The notes beneath the pieces are model-generated. The model saw only the letters and a list, made by a program, of their open reading frames with translations. It ran no database searches and had not been told where the DNA came from. DNA of 35,225 nucleotides. Origin: CAYVHB01 sp964450865. Lineage in GTDB: Bacteria > Bacillota > Clostridia > Saccharofermentanales > UBA5734. Positions within the stretch are counted from its first letter, which is position 1. Every line of letters starts with the position of its first letter. The position numbers were made by a program, and so were the translations under genes. The stretch covers positions 1 to 35,225 of the forward strand of contig CAYVHB010000029.1 of assembly GCA_964450865.1 (NCBI GenBank). Direction: 5' to 3'. Of the stretch, positions 16,671 through 24,882 are shown piece after piece.

Positions 16671-17093
16671 ATGCAAAATAAAATACGCACCATCCTGCTC
16701 ATCACCCTGGCCAGTCTGGTCACCTTTGCGCTGGCTTACGCAACCTACGCTCTTTTTCACCATCTTGTTTCACGCCTGCTTGCCGGCAGTATCGGTCATC
16801 CCTTGCCACCAGCCATGACAAGACCGGTTTTCGGGCTCGTCATGCTGGTTTGCGCGGTGCTGATCGAGCGTTCCAGACTGCCTGACCTGGCCAAGGCGGT
16901 ACTGGAAATGATCCCGGCGGGTACATTGATGCTCGCAGCCAGCCTCGGGCTGTATCAATATCCCATGGCCAGCCTCGGGCTGCAAATCCTGATCCTAGTC
17001 GCCAACCTGCTCATTTTCTTGTGGCGCCGCAAGCCATGGTATTATTACTATGCGCTGGGCCTGACCGCAGTGATCATTTTTGTATATCAGTGA
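16671..17093 (+). CDS. Small integral membrane protein, function unknown
   Basis: A 140-residue hydrophobic protein with about five membrane segments: residues 6-28 (LLITLASLVTFALAYATYAL), about 50-66 (VFGLVMLVCAVLIE), 80-96, 98-116 (LGLQILILVANLLIFLW) and 121-138 (YYYYALGLTAVIIFVY). The connecting loops are short and basic. I do not recognise a family. ATG 16671 has GAAAGGA nine bases upstream. The frame stays open upstream through the 10-bp tandem repeat, but that part is not membrane-like and has no ribosome binding site. It has no co-directional neighbour within the small cluster. A 15-base DNA duplication inside it produces the repeated ASLGL. Confidence 0.65.
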   Translation: MQNKIRTILLITLASLVTFALAYATYALFHHLVSRLLAGSIGHPLPPAMTRPVFGLVMLVCAVLIERSRLPDLAKAVLEMIPAGTLMLAASLGLYQYPMASLGLQILILVANLLIFLWRRKPWYYYYALGLTAVIIFVYQ

Positions 17094-17109
17094 GCAGGCA
17101 GGACCCTGT

Positions 17110-17183
17110 CGGATGGATGGCCCATCCGGAGCGGACGGGTGGCGGTGGCACAGCAGGTCGTGAAGTCAGGAAACCTCACGACC
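17110..17183. terminator. Two hairpins between convergent genes
   Basis: CGGATGG/CCATCCG (17110-17116 with 17122-17128) and GGTCGTGA/TCACGACC (17156-17163 with 17176-17183) form perfect 7- and 8-bp stems. They sit between the membrane-protein gene and the convergent Cys-rich gene. Neither has a T-tract, so termination is only a guess. Confidence 0.4.
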
Positions 17184-17235
17184 ATGATCTGCCAAAATTG
17201 GGAGCCGGACGGATGGGCCTGGCGCCTGGCCGTGT

Positions 17236-17454
17236 CTAGTGACGGATATAGCGGGCAACGAACTCCTGGGTAATCTGGGCCAGTTCCTTTTCTCCGTCAA
17301 TGTATGGCTGATACATATCATAGGGATCACTGGCTCCATAGACCCCACAGGAAGAACAATTTTCGCAGCCGCCCCCGCCACAAGACAGCGAATCCCGGAC
17401 GATCTTTTCCCTTTGTTCGCGGGTTGTATTTTTAATCAGGTATTGGTCGAGCAT
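17236..17454 (-). CDS. Small cysteine-rich protein, unknown function
   Basis: A 72-residue protein with a cysteine/glycine cluster CGGGGCENCSSCGVYG in its middle, preceded by a basic helix (NTTREQREKIVRDSL) and followed by a conserved-looking YDMYQPYIDGEKELA segment. Similar small proteins occur in Clostridia and are often labelled purine biosynthesis protein PurH in databases, but nothing here resembles the PurH enzyme. The four clustered cysteines suggest metal or iron-sulfur binding. GGAGG lies five bases before ATG 17454; a second ATG at 17457 is too close to it. Real gene very likely, function unknown. Confidence 0.75.
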   Translation of the reverse strand: MLDQYLIKNTTREQREKIVRDSLSCGGGGCENCSSCGVYGASDPYDMYQPYIDGEKELAQITQEFVARYIRH

Positions 17455-17579
17455 CATAACCTCCAATCTGCCACCAGCCGGATCAGGCCGGGATGGTCTG
17501 TATTTTCATTATAATCACGGTCAGCCAGACTGGCCGGCACAACGGACACAAATAATCCTGATCATTCACGAAAGCAACA

Positions 17580-17622
17580 AGCCCGGTCCGGCCGCGTCAA
17601 AGTGCGCGTCCCAGGCCGGGCT
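17580..17622. terminator. Candidate terminator after rhamnulokinase operon
   Basis: AGCCCGG (17580-17586) pairs with CCGGGCT (17616-17622). Read on the minus strand it is followed by TTGTTGCTTTC, a weak T-rich stretch. It lies about 85 bases past the rhamnulokinase stop. A second hairpin (GCTCCAT 17659-17665 with ATGGAGC 17674-17680, extended by TTGCC/GGCAA) is closer to the stop but has no T-tract. Confidence 0.45.
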
Positions 17623-17626
17623 GTGT

Positions 17627-17653
17627 CTTGTCCTTCTTGTCCTTCTTGTCCTT
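17627..17653. repeat. 9-bp tandem repeat, three units
   Basis: CTTGTCCTT is repeated three times exactly, between the two hairpins that follow the rhamnulokinase gene on the minus strand. It does not appear to be coding. Confidence 0.85.
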
Positions 17654-17704
17654 GCCATGCTCCATTCATCCAGATGGAGCCAGGCAAAGCGTATGGGGAA
17701 CCGC

Positions 17705-19174
17705 CTACGGGAAAAGTTGCCGGTAGCGGTCGAGGGCAGCGGCCCAGGCGGACTGATCGGCCGGCTGATAATATTTCAGGCCGAATGAGGCGGCGATGAC
17801 CTGGCGGGCCTGGGCCAGTGAGGTCAGGATGCCCCGGCCGAGCAGCTGGACAGCCATATTGCCCAGGGCCGTCGCTTCGATCGGACCGGCAATGACCCGG
17901 CTGCCGGTGGCATTGGCGGTAAACTGGGAAAGCAGGCCGTCCTTGGTGCCACCACCGACGATGTGCAGATCCGGATAGGTCCGGTCGGTCATGGTTTCAA
18001 TCTGATCCTTGACCACCCGGTATTTGAGGGCCAGGCTCTCATAAATACAGCGCACCACCTCGCCGCGGCTCTGCGGCACAGGCTGGCCACTGTCCCGGCA
18101 GAGCTGGCGGATGCGGCCGGGCATATCGCCGGGGGTGCTGAGGATGGCGGCATCCGGATCGATCAGGCTGCGGAACGGCTCACAGGCCAGGGCTTCGCGC
18201 TCCAGGTCGGCGAAACTGACCTCGGCGCCCTCGCGGATCCACTGGCGGCGAGATTCCTGGATCAGCCACAGGCCCATGATATTTTTCAGGAAGCGGATCG
18301 ACCGGTCGTAGCCGCCTTCGTTGGTGAACTGATACTGATAAGAAAGGTCACTGACAACCGGTGCATGGCTTTCAATGCCCATCAGGGACCAGGTGCCGCT
18401 GCTGATATAGACAAAGTCCGGATGATCAGCCGGCACAGCCACAACAGCCGAAGCGGTATCATGCGAGGTAACGGCAACGGTTTGAATCGGGGCAATACCC
18501 AGTTCGGTGCAGATCTCAGGCGACAGTGGCGCCCCCGGTGTTCCCGGCTGGACAATCGGCGTCAGCAGGCGGGCTGGCAGGTCCAGTTGTTCGAGCAACG
18601 CGTAATCCCAGTTTCCACGCTGCACGTCCAGCATCTGGCCGGTCGAGGCGATGGTGTATTCCGTCTGCATCTGGCCGGTCAGCAGGTAACGCATCAGATC
18701 CGGCATGAACAGCAGCTTGTCGGCGCGTTCCAGCAGCTCCGGGCGCTGCTGCTTCAGGGCATAGAGCTGGAAAAGGGTATTGAAATTCATGAACTCGATG
18801 CCGGTCCGCTCATACAGACGTTCGCGCCCAACCACGGCGAAAACCTCGGCCATGGACCGGCGCGTCCGCTGGTCACGATAGTGAACCGGATTATCCAGCA
18901 GGTTGCCGGCAGCATCAAGCAAGCCAAAGTCGACGCCCCAGGTGTCGATGCCCAGGCTGTCGATCGGGCCAAAGGCCTTGGCCTTGACCAGCCCTTGCTT
19001 GATTTCGAAAAACAGGCGCAAGATATCCCAGTAAAGCGTCTGGCCGACCTGGACCGGATCATTGCTGAAACGGTGTATTTCCTGCAGTTCAATTTTCGTG
19101 CCGTCAAAGCGGCCCAGCATGGCCCGGCCGCTGGAAGCGCCAAAATCGAAGGCCAAAAGCCGATGTTCGGACAT
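17705..19174 (-). CDS. rhaB: Rhamnulokinase
   Basis: Phosphorylates L-rhamnulose (or a similar ketose) at C1. It has 489 residues, the usual RhaB length, with the FGGY fold. N-terminal phosphate loop AFDFGASSGRAML (8-20), the substrate-side IDTWGVDFGLLD, HYRDQRT and EFMNFNTLFQL typical of RhaB, then TSHDTASAV and the ATPase-core ISSGTWSLMGIE, and a C-terminal HIVGGGTKDGLL. ATG 19174 has GGAGGA six bases upstream. It is the last gene of a long minus-strand cluster. No rhamnose isomerase or separate rhamnulose-phosphate aldolase is present, so the natural substrate here may be a ketose other than rhamnulose. Confidence 0.88.
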   Translation of the reverse strand: MSEHRLLAFDFGASSGRAMLGRFDGTKIELQEIHRFSNDPVQVGQTLYWDILRLFFEIKQGLVKAKAFGPIDSLGIDTWGVDFGLLDAAGNLLDNPVHYRDQRTRRSMAEVFAVVGRERLYERTGIEFMNFNTLFQLYALKQQRPELLERADKLLFMPDLMRYLLTGQMQTEYTIASTGQMLDVQRGNWDYALLEQLDLPARLLTPIVQPGTPGAPLSPEICTELGIAPIQTVAVTSHDTASAVVAVPADHPDFVYISSGTWSLMGIESHAPVVSDLSYQYQFTNEGGYDRSIRFLKNIMGLWLIQESRRQWIREGAEVSFADLEREALACEPFRSLIDPDAAILSTPGDMPGRIRQLCRDSGQPVPQSRGEVVRCIYESLALKYRVVKDQIETMTDRTYPDLHIVGGGTKDGLLSQFTANATGSRVIAGPIEATALGNMAVQLLGRGILTSLAQARQVIAASFGLKYYQPADQSAWAAALDRYRQLFP

Positions 19175-19341
19175 AATCGTTCCTCCTGCTGAATGAATCG
19201 GCATGTGATAGGAAACCAGGCTGTTCCCAACTTTGCGGAGCCCGGGTATCGTGGATTGCCAGGCATTGCTGGTTTAGGCAGGTGGCAAGTCTGTGTCGGG
19301 TATTTGACGTTATGCCGTCAGGTGGGATTGACCCGGGCTGA

Positions 19342-20751
19342 TTATTGGCGATTGTAGAGCGCCAGGGCCAATTGCTTGAAAAAGTCAATCCGCGCGCTGA
19401 GATCGGGCAGGCGGGCGATAGTCTGCGGGGCGAACAGGCCGGCGGCCAGGTCAGTCGTGGCGGCGCGCTCGTGGCCGATCAGGGCCCAGGCGGCGTCATA
19501 GAGATTGGCGAACAGCGGATCGCGCATCGCCTTGCAGATAAAGGGCTGGCGCGGCTGGTTGATGTCCTCGCCGCTGATCTGGAAAAACTGGTAAGTTTCG
19601 CAGAGAAGGCGCAGGCGAATCAGCTGTTCCCGGCTGTTGCGCGACGGCATGTAGGTCACGGCCTGGAAGCCCAGCTCCCGCAGCAGGACGAACAGGTCAT
19701 CCAGGTAATCATCCTCGAAAGTCTGGGCTTTCTTGTCACCGGTTACCGAACTGGTCACATCACCCAGATAGGGATAGGCCAGGATGATGCCGTGGCTGCG
19801 GGCAAACGCGACGACCTCGGCAATCGGCGGGCACTCGGCGGTCGCCGGCAGGTAAAACTTTTCGACGAGGTCACTTTTGAGCAGGCCAAGCAGATCATAG
19901 GCCTGGTGGGGATTGGCGGGGTCAGTCAGCTGGGCGCAGGCTTTCTCGGCCACTGGCAGGCCCAGTTGACCGGTAAGGAAATCAATCAGGGCTGCGCTGT
20001 GCCCAAAACGGTCAATCAGCTGGCGGGCCACCGCAAAAAGCAGATGGCGTTCGGTAACCTCGCCGCCGTCCGGTGCGGTCAGGGACTGGATATCACGGTC
20101 ATAATCGAGCACCAGCCCGGCCGGAGCCAGCAGCTCGTTGAGCCGCTGCGTCATCTGGCGATTGCGCAGGCCCCGCGCCTGGCGGATCGGCTGCAGGAAG
20201 GCGTCCAGGGCATCGATCTGGCTGTGTGGCACGCCATGCAGGGCGATGTAGGCCACAGACTCCTGGTCCGGGTTGTTGATTCGCCGGCCAGCCAGGCGGG
20301 TGTCGGCAAAGGAGGCCCGCAGCTCACAGCCGATGGTGGTGGGCAAACCGAGGATCTCACCGGCCGCGGCGAATTCCCGGGCCCCGCCAATCGAGTCATG
20401 ATCCATGATCCCGGCCGTTACCAGTCCGGCCATGGCGGCCATCCAGACGGCCTTGGCCGGTGAATAGGGTGAAAATGAATAGTGGGTGTGAATATGGTTA
20501 TTGAGATCCCGGCCGGGAGCCGGAGCGGGAATTTCACCGGTGGCCAGGCGGGCTTGCAGCTGGCGCAGGGCAGCCAGGCGCTCCCTGCTGGTCGCGGCGT
20601 TGAGCTGACCAATCAGGGTTGCCACGTCGGACTGCCGGGCATTGCCGACTGCATGTGGCGCCGTGGCGCTGGCCGGCCCGGTGGCTTTTGCCTGCTCCGG
20701 CCGGGCAGCCCGAGCCATGCTGGCCTGGTCGGGGGCAATATCATGGGGCAT
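19342..20751 (-). CDS. PHP-domain metal-dependent phosphoesterase-like protein
   Basis: A 469-residue protein with a PHP (polymerase and histidinol phosphatase) domain. Metal-binding motifs are HIHTH (H86, H88, H90), MDHDS (D117-D119) and E143 in GCELR; a further HG region (LHGVPHSQ) follows. Members hydrolyse phosphate esters with two or three metals. The first ~80 residues are Ala-rich and variable. ATG 20751 has GGAGG eight bases upstream; the in-frame start 54 bases earlier has none. It lies between the E1 gene and rhamnulokinase, so a phosphorylated sugar or 2-oxoacid intermediate is a possible substrate. It is far longer than histidinol phosphatase and has no polymerase parts. Substrate unknown. 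Confidence 0.82.
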   Translation of the reverse strand: MPHDIAPDQASMARAARPEQAKATGPASATAPHAVGNARQSDVATLIGQLNAATSRERLAALRQLQARLATGEIPAPAPGRDLNNHIHTHYSFSPYSPAKAVWMAAMAGLVTAGIMDHDSIGGAREFAAAGEILGLPTTIGCELRASFADTRLAGRRINNPDQESVAYIALHGVPHSQIDALDAFLQPIRQARGLRNRQMTQRLNELLAPAGLVLDYDRDIQSLTAPDGGEVTERHLLFAVARQLIDRFGHSAALIDFLTGQLGLPVAEKACAQLTDPANPHQAYDLLGLLKSDLVEKFYLPATAECPPIAEVVAFARSHGIILAYPYLGDVTSSVTGDKKAQTFEDDYLDDLFVLLRELGFQAVTYMPSRNSREQLIRLRLLCETYQFFQISGEDINQPRQPFICKAMRDPLFANLYDAAWALIGHERAATTDLAAGLFAPQTIARLPDLSARIDFFKQLALALYNRQ

Positions 20752-20784
20752 AGCTAAATCCTCCGTTATCACCCGTCCGTGGCT

Positions 20785-20924
20785 GTCCGGTGCCAGTTCA
20801 GGCACCGGACATGTTGCGGCGGACGGTCCTGACGATCGCCGGCGTCCGCTCAGACGCCGAACTTGTTGCGGCGGACGGTCCTGACGATCGCCGGCGTCCG
20901 CTCAGACGCCGAACTTGTTGCGGC
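20785..20924 (-). repeat. Tandemly copied 3' tail of the E1 gene with hairpins
   Basis: A 52-bp unit occurs twice, identical at all bases (20821-20872 and 20873-20924). The inner copy holds the end of the E1 gene, RRNKFGV and its TGA. The other lies downstream of that stop and repeats the same tail. A third, diverged copy (20785-20820) would end RRNMSGA. Each carries a hairpin with the stop codon in its 6-base loop: GGCGTC/GACGCC in the two exact copies and a 10-bp GTCCGGTGCC/GGCACCGGAC stem in the third. Confidence 0.85.
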
Positions 20925-23379
20925 GGACGATCTCGACATCGGTGAAGCTCTGGTCGGCGACGTAGCCGGTCAGGGGCTGGATGCGCTCATGGAAGATATC
21001 GATGAACCAGCTGGCCTGGGGGAAGAAGGCGTCTTCGAGCTCGTAGGCCGGGGTGATCCAGTTGCGCGAGCCGAGAACGACGGCCGGGGCGTCGAGGTCG
21101 TCGAAGCACAGGTCGGAGATCGTGCGGGCCATTTCGCTGAGGAACGAGCCACGCTCGCAGGCGTCGCCGGCGACGATGATCCGGCCGGTCTTCTTCACCG
21201 AGGCGATGACCTTTTCGTAGTTGAAGGGCACCATCGAGCGGGCGTCGATGACCTCGGCCGAGATCCCATACTTTTCTTCGAAGATCTTCGCGGCATCAAG
21301 GGCCCGGTAGAGGGTAGCGCCAATGGTCAGGATCGTCAGGTCGCTGCCGGCGTGCTTGATATCCGGCTCGCCGATGGCGATCTCGTAGCTTTCGGCCGGG
21401 ACCCCGCCCTGGTGGAACTGCTCGCCGATGTCATAGAGGCGCTGGCTCTCGAAGAAGATCACCGGGTCGGTACCGTTGAGGGCCGTGGTCATCAGGCCCT
21501 TGGCGTCGTACGGCGTGACCGGGAACACGACCTTCAGGCCGGGGACCTGGGCGCAGAGCGCCGTCCAGTCCTGGGAGTGCTGGGCCCCGTACTTCGAGCC
21601 AACCGACACGCGCAGGACCACCGGCATCCTGAGGATCCCCGCCGACATCGCCTGCCACTTCGGCAGCTGGTTGAAGACCTCGTCCCCGGCCCGGCCGAGG
21701 AAGTCGCAGTACATCAGCTCGACCAGGGCCCGGCCGCCGCTCATCGCGTAGCCGACCGCCGAGCCGACGATCGCGCCTTCAGCAATCGGCGAGTTGAACA
21801 GGCGGTGATAGGGCACAGCCTCGGTCAGGCCGCGGTACACGGCGAACGCGCCGCCCCAGTCGCGGTTCTCCTCGCCATAGGCCACCAGCGTCGGGTCTTC
21901 GTAGAACTTGGCGAGCACCGCCTCGAACACCGCCTCGCGGTACTGGTAGAGCTTGTTCTTGGCCACCGGCTTGCCCGCCGCGTCAAACGCGTAGCGCTCC
22001 TTCTTGGCCAGCTGCTTGACCCGCGGGTTCTGCTCGCGCGGCTGCAGCATGTCCGGCACGCGCTCTTCCATCTTCACCCGCCGCTCGTTGGAGAACATGA
22101 TCTGCTCGATCGCAGCCGGGGTCTTGCGCAGGTCCATGCGCGGCGACACCACCGGGTCGATCGCCAGCCGCACCGCGCCGGTGATCGTGCTCACGACGAA
22201 TTCATCGATAACCGCGATCTCGTCGCTGCCCGCCACGCCGGCCAGGATCAGCTGGTTCTTGAAGGCCTGGATCGAGTCCTCAAGGATCCAGGCGTCCTTC
22301 TCGTCCTGGCTGCGGTACGAGTCGGCGTCCGACGGCGAGTGGCCCGAGTAGCGGTACGTCACGGTATCGAGCAGGACCGGCCCGCGCTTCTCCTTGAGGA
22401 TCGCCAGCTTGCGTTCCATGGCGTCGATCACGGCCAGCGGATTGTAGCCGTCAATACGCTCGGCGTGCAGCTGGTCCGGGTTGACCCCCGCGCCAATCCG
22501 GGCCACAAAGTCATAGCCCATCGTCTCGCCGCGGGTCTGGCCGCCCATCGCGTACTGGTTGTTCATGACATTGACCAGCAGCGGCAGCCCGCCCTGCATA
22601 TCGCCTTCCCACAGCCTGGTATACTGGTCCATCGCCGCCAGCATCAGCCCTTCCCAGACCGGCCCGCAGGCCATTGACCCGTCGCCGATGTTGCAGATGA
22701 CCACGCCCGGCTTGCGGTTGATCTTCTTGAACAGCGCCGCCCCCACCGAGATGTCCGCCGAGCCGCCGACGATCGCGTTGTTCGGGTAAATCCCGAACGG
22801 CAGGAAGAAGGCGTGCATCGAACCGCCCAGGCCCTTGTGGAAGCCCGTCTCCTTGGCGAATACCTCGGCCAGCGCCCCGTAAACCAGGAAGTCGATCGCC
22901 AGTTCCTTGACCGAGCGGGCCTGGCCGGCGTTGGCTTGCTCCACCACCCGCCAGATCGCCCCGTCCAGGAAGCCTTCCATGATCGCCAGCAGCTCGCCGT
23001 CGTCCAGCTTGTGGATCGAGGACAGGCCCTTGGCCAGGATCTCGCCATGGCTGCGGTGGCTGCCGAAGATATAGTCGTCCGTCGTCAGGTGGTAGGCCTG
23101 GCCCACCGCCGCCGCCTCCTGGCCCATCGACAGGTGCGCCGGCCCCGGATTGCTGTATGCCAGGCCGTTGTATGTGTTCGTCGTCTTGATCGCGTACAGC
23201 ATCGTCTCGAACTCGCGGATCAGGCGCATGTCACGGTAGATGCGCAGGAAATCGGCCTTGCTGAACCGCCCCGTCTCGTCGGCTACCTGTTTCTGGTACT
23301 GGTTCACCGGGATATCCCTGAACTGGATGTACCCCGGCTTGCGGATCTCCGCAGGATTGATGAACAGCGACTTGGTCAT
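20902..23379 (-). CDS. 2-oxoacid dehydrogenase E1, fused alpha and beta subunits
   Basis: A thiamine-diphosphate enzyme that decarboxylates a 2-oxoacid and passes the acyl group to E2. It has 825 residues with both subunits in one chain. Alpha part (about 40-390): GSHRSHGE, GLGGSMHAF, the ThDP motif GDGS (232-235) ending at NN (273-274), and the GHSPSDAD loop. The GDG-NN spacing is longer than usual by about a dozen residues. Beta part (about 470-825): GEENRDWGGAF, NSPIAEGAIVG, then a transketolase C-terminal domain. ATG 23379 has AAGGAG ten bases upstream. The substrate could be pyruvate, acetoin, a branched-chain acid or a sugar-derived oxoacid; sequence alone does not say. E3 and E2 are upstream in the same cluster. 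Confidence 0.92.
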   Translation of the reverse strand: MTKSLFINPAEIRKPGYIQFRDIPVNQYQKQVADETGRFSKADFLRIYRDMRLIREFETMLYAIKTTNTYNGLAYSNPGPAHLSMGQEAAAVGQAYHLTTDDYIFGSHRSHGEILAKGLSSIHKLDDGELLAIMEGFLDGAIWRVVEQANAGQARSVKELAIDFLVYGALAEVFAKETGFHKGLGGSMHAFFLPFGIYPNNAIVGGSADISVGAALFKKINRKPGVVICNIGDGSMACGPVWEGLMLAAMDQYTRLWEGDMQGGLPLLVNVMNNQYAMGGQTRGETMGYDFVARIGAGVNPDQLHAERIDGYNPLAVIDAMERKLAILKEKRGPVLLDTVTYRYSGHSPSDADSYRSQDEKDAWILEDSIQAFKNQLILAGVAGSDEIAVIDEFVVSTITGAVRLAIDPVVSPRMDLRKTPAAIEQIMFSNERRVKMEERVPDMLQPREQNPRVKQLAKKERYAFDAAGKPVAKNKLYQYREAVFEAVLAKFYEDPTLVAYGEENRDWGGAFAVYRGLTEAVPYHRLFNSPIAEGAIVGSAVGYAMSGGRALVELMYCDFLGRAGDEVFNQLPKWQAMSAGILRMPVVLRVSVGSKYGAQHSQDWTALCAQVPGLKVVFPVTPYDAKGLMTTALNGTDPVIFFESQRLYDIGEQFHQGGVPAESYEIAIGEPDIKHAGSDLTILTIGATLYRALDAAKIFEEKYGISAEVIDARSMVPFNYEKVIASVKKTGRIIVAGDACERGSFLSEMARTISDLCFDDLDAPAVVLGSRNWITPAYELEDAFFPQASWFIDIFHERIQPLTGYVADQSFTDVEIVRRNKFGV

Positions 23380-23494
23380 ATGCTTTTTTCTCCTTTTTCG
23401 GCTTCTGCTGGCCTGGCTGCGGCCTCTACAGGTCCGGCCCGGCCGGGGCATTATTCGGCTGACCGGCCAGGCTCTGGCCTTGTCAGCATGTATA

Positions 23495-24859
23495 TCAGTG
23501 GAAAATGGCTTCGCGGATGATCTCGCTCACCGTCGGGTGCGGGAAGATCAGTTCCTTGATCGCCTCGACGCGCATTTCCGTCTCGACGAGGATCCCCGCG
23601 CTCATGATGATCTCCGAGGCGTAGCTGCCCAGCAGGTGGCAGCCCAGCAGCCGCTGGCGCTCCGGATCGATCAGCAGCTTGATGATCCCGTCCCCGCCTT
23701 CATTCTCGGCCATGTACCGGCCCGAGAAATTCATCGGCAGCACCTTCTTGACAAACTTCAGGCCTTTCGCGGTCGCCGTCTCTTCCGTCTCGCCGACAAA
23801 TGCCATCTCCGGGTTCGTGTACAGCACCGACGGCATCGCCTGGTAGCGCATCACGTCCGGCTTGCCCAGGATCGTGTTCACCGCCACTTCCGCTTCGCGG
23901 TACGCCGCGTGCGCCAGCATCCAGACCCCGTTCACATCGCCGATTGCGTACACCCCCGGCACGTTTGTCCGGCCCTGCGCGTCGGTCACGATCCGCCCAC
24001 GCTCCGTGTACACACCCAGGGTCTCCAGGCCAAAGCCGGCTGTCACCGCCCGCCGGCCCACCGACAGCAGTGTCTTCTCGGCCGGCGCTGTCTGTGTCGC
24101 CCCGCTCGTGATGTCCTTGAACGTCACCGCGCCGTTGCCCACCGCCGTCACCTGGCTGTTCAGGTGGAACTTGATCCCTTTCTTCTCATAGTTCTTCTGC
24201 AGGATCGCCGCCAGCTCCCGGTCCGCGTTGCCCGCGATATGGTCGAGCATCTCGATCACCGTCACCTGGCTGCCTACCGTATTGAAGTAGCTGGCCATTT
24301 CCAGACCGATCACCCCGCCGCCGACCACTACCAGCGAGGCCGGGATCTCCGTCAGGTCGAGGATCTCGCGGTTCGTCAGCACGCTGCCGTCAAACAGCCC
24401 CGCCTGGACCCCCGGGATCGGCGGCACCACCGCCTCCGAGCCCGTCGCGATAATCAGCTGCCGGCCTTCATGGACCTGTCCGCCGACCTCCACCCTGATT
24501 ACGGCCTGTTCCCGGCCCAGGATCTGGCCAAAACCCGCCTGGACCGTCACGCCGTTGCTTTTCAGCGTGTGCTTCACGCCGTTGACCAGGTTCCTGACCA
24601 CCTTGTTCTTGCGCGCGATCACCGCCGCCTGGTCGATCTTCTGGTTCTCGGCTGTCACGCCGTATTTCTCGCCATGGCAGGCGTAGTCGTAGATCTTGGC
24701 GCTGTTCAGCAGCGTCTTCGACGGCACGCACCCTTCGTTCAGGCACACCCCGCCGATCTTGTTCTTCTCGATCAGCAGCACATTGAGTCCGGCGCCGCCG
24801 GCGCGTTCGGCAGCCAGGTAGCCGCCAGGGCCGCCGCCCAGCACAATCAGGTCATACAT
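23495..24859 (-). CDS. lpdA: Dihydrolipoyl dehydrogenase (E3)
   Basis: Reoxidises the dihydrolipoyl arm of E2 and passes electrons to NAD through FAD. It is 454 residues, normal for the family. FAD-binding GGGPGGY (8-14), the redox disulfide C39 and C44 in GGVCLNEGCVPSK, a second nucleotide-binding GGGVIGLEMA, the FAD-site YAIGDVNG, and the dimer-interface active site HPHPTVSE-like sequence near the C-terminus (FPHPTVSE). GGGAGGAA lies five bases before the ATG. It sits 23 bases after E2 and 115 bases before E1, clearly one transcription unit. Confidence 0.95.
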   Translation of the reverse strand: MYDLIVLGGGPGGYLAAERAGGAGLNVLLIEKNKIGGVCLNEGCVPSKTLLNSAKIYDYACHGEKYGVTAENQKIDQAAVIARKNKVVRNLVNGVKHTLKSNGVTVQAGFGQILGREQAVIRVEVGGQVHEGRQLIIATGSEAVVPPIPGVQAGLFDGSVLTNREILDLTEIPASLVVVGGGVIGLEMASYFNTVGSQVTVIEMLDHIAGNADRELAAILQKNYEKKGIKFHLNSQVTAVGNGAVTFKDITSGATQTAPAEKTLLSVGRRAVTAGFGLETLGVYTERGRIVTDAQGRTNVPGVYAIGDVNGVWMLAHAAYREAEVAVNTILGKPDVMRYQAMPSVLYTNPEMAFVGETEETATAKGLKFVKKVLPMNFSGRYMAENEGGDGIIKLLIDPERQRLLGCHLLGSYASEIIMSAGILVETEMRVEAIKELIFPHPTVSEIIREAIFH

Positions 24860-24882
24860 CGTCTTTCCTCCCTATCCGGCCT

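Noticed and set aside
20863..22677. Very long open frame on the plus strand through the E1 gene
   Set aside because: Antisense shadow caused by GC-rich third positions; the E1 motifs are all on the minus strand.
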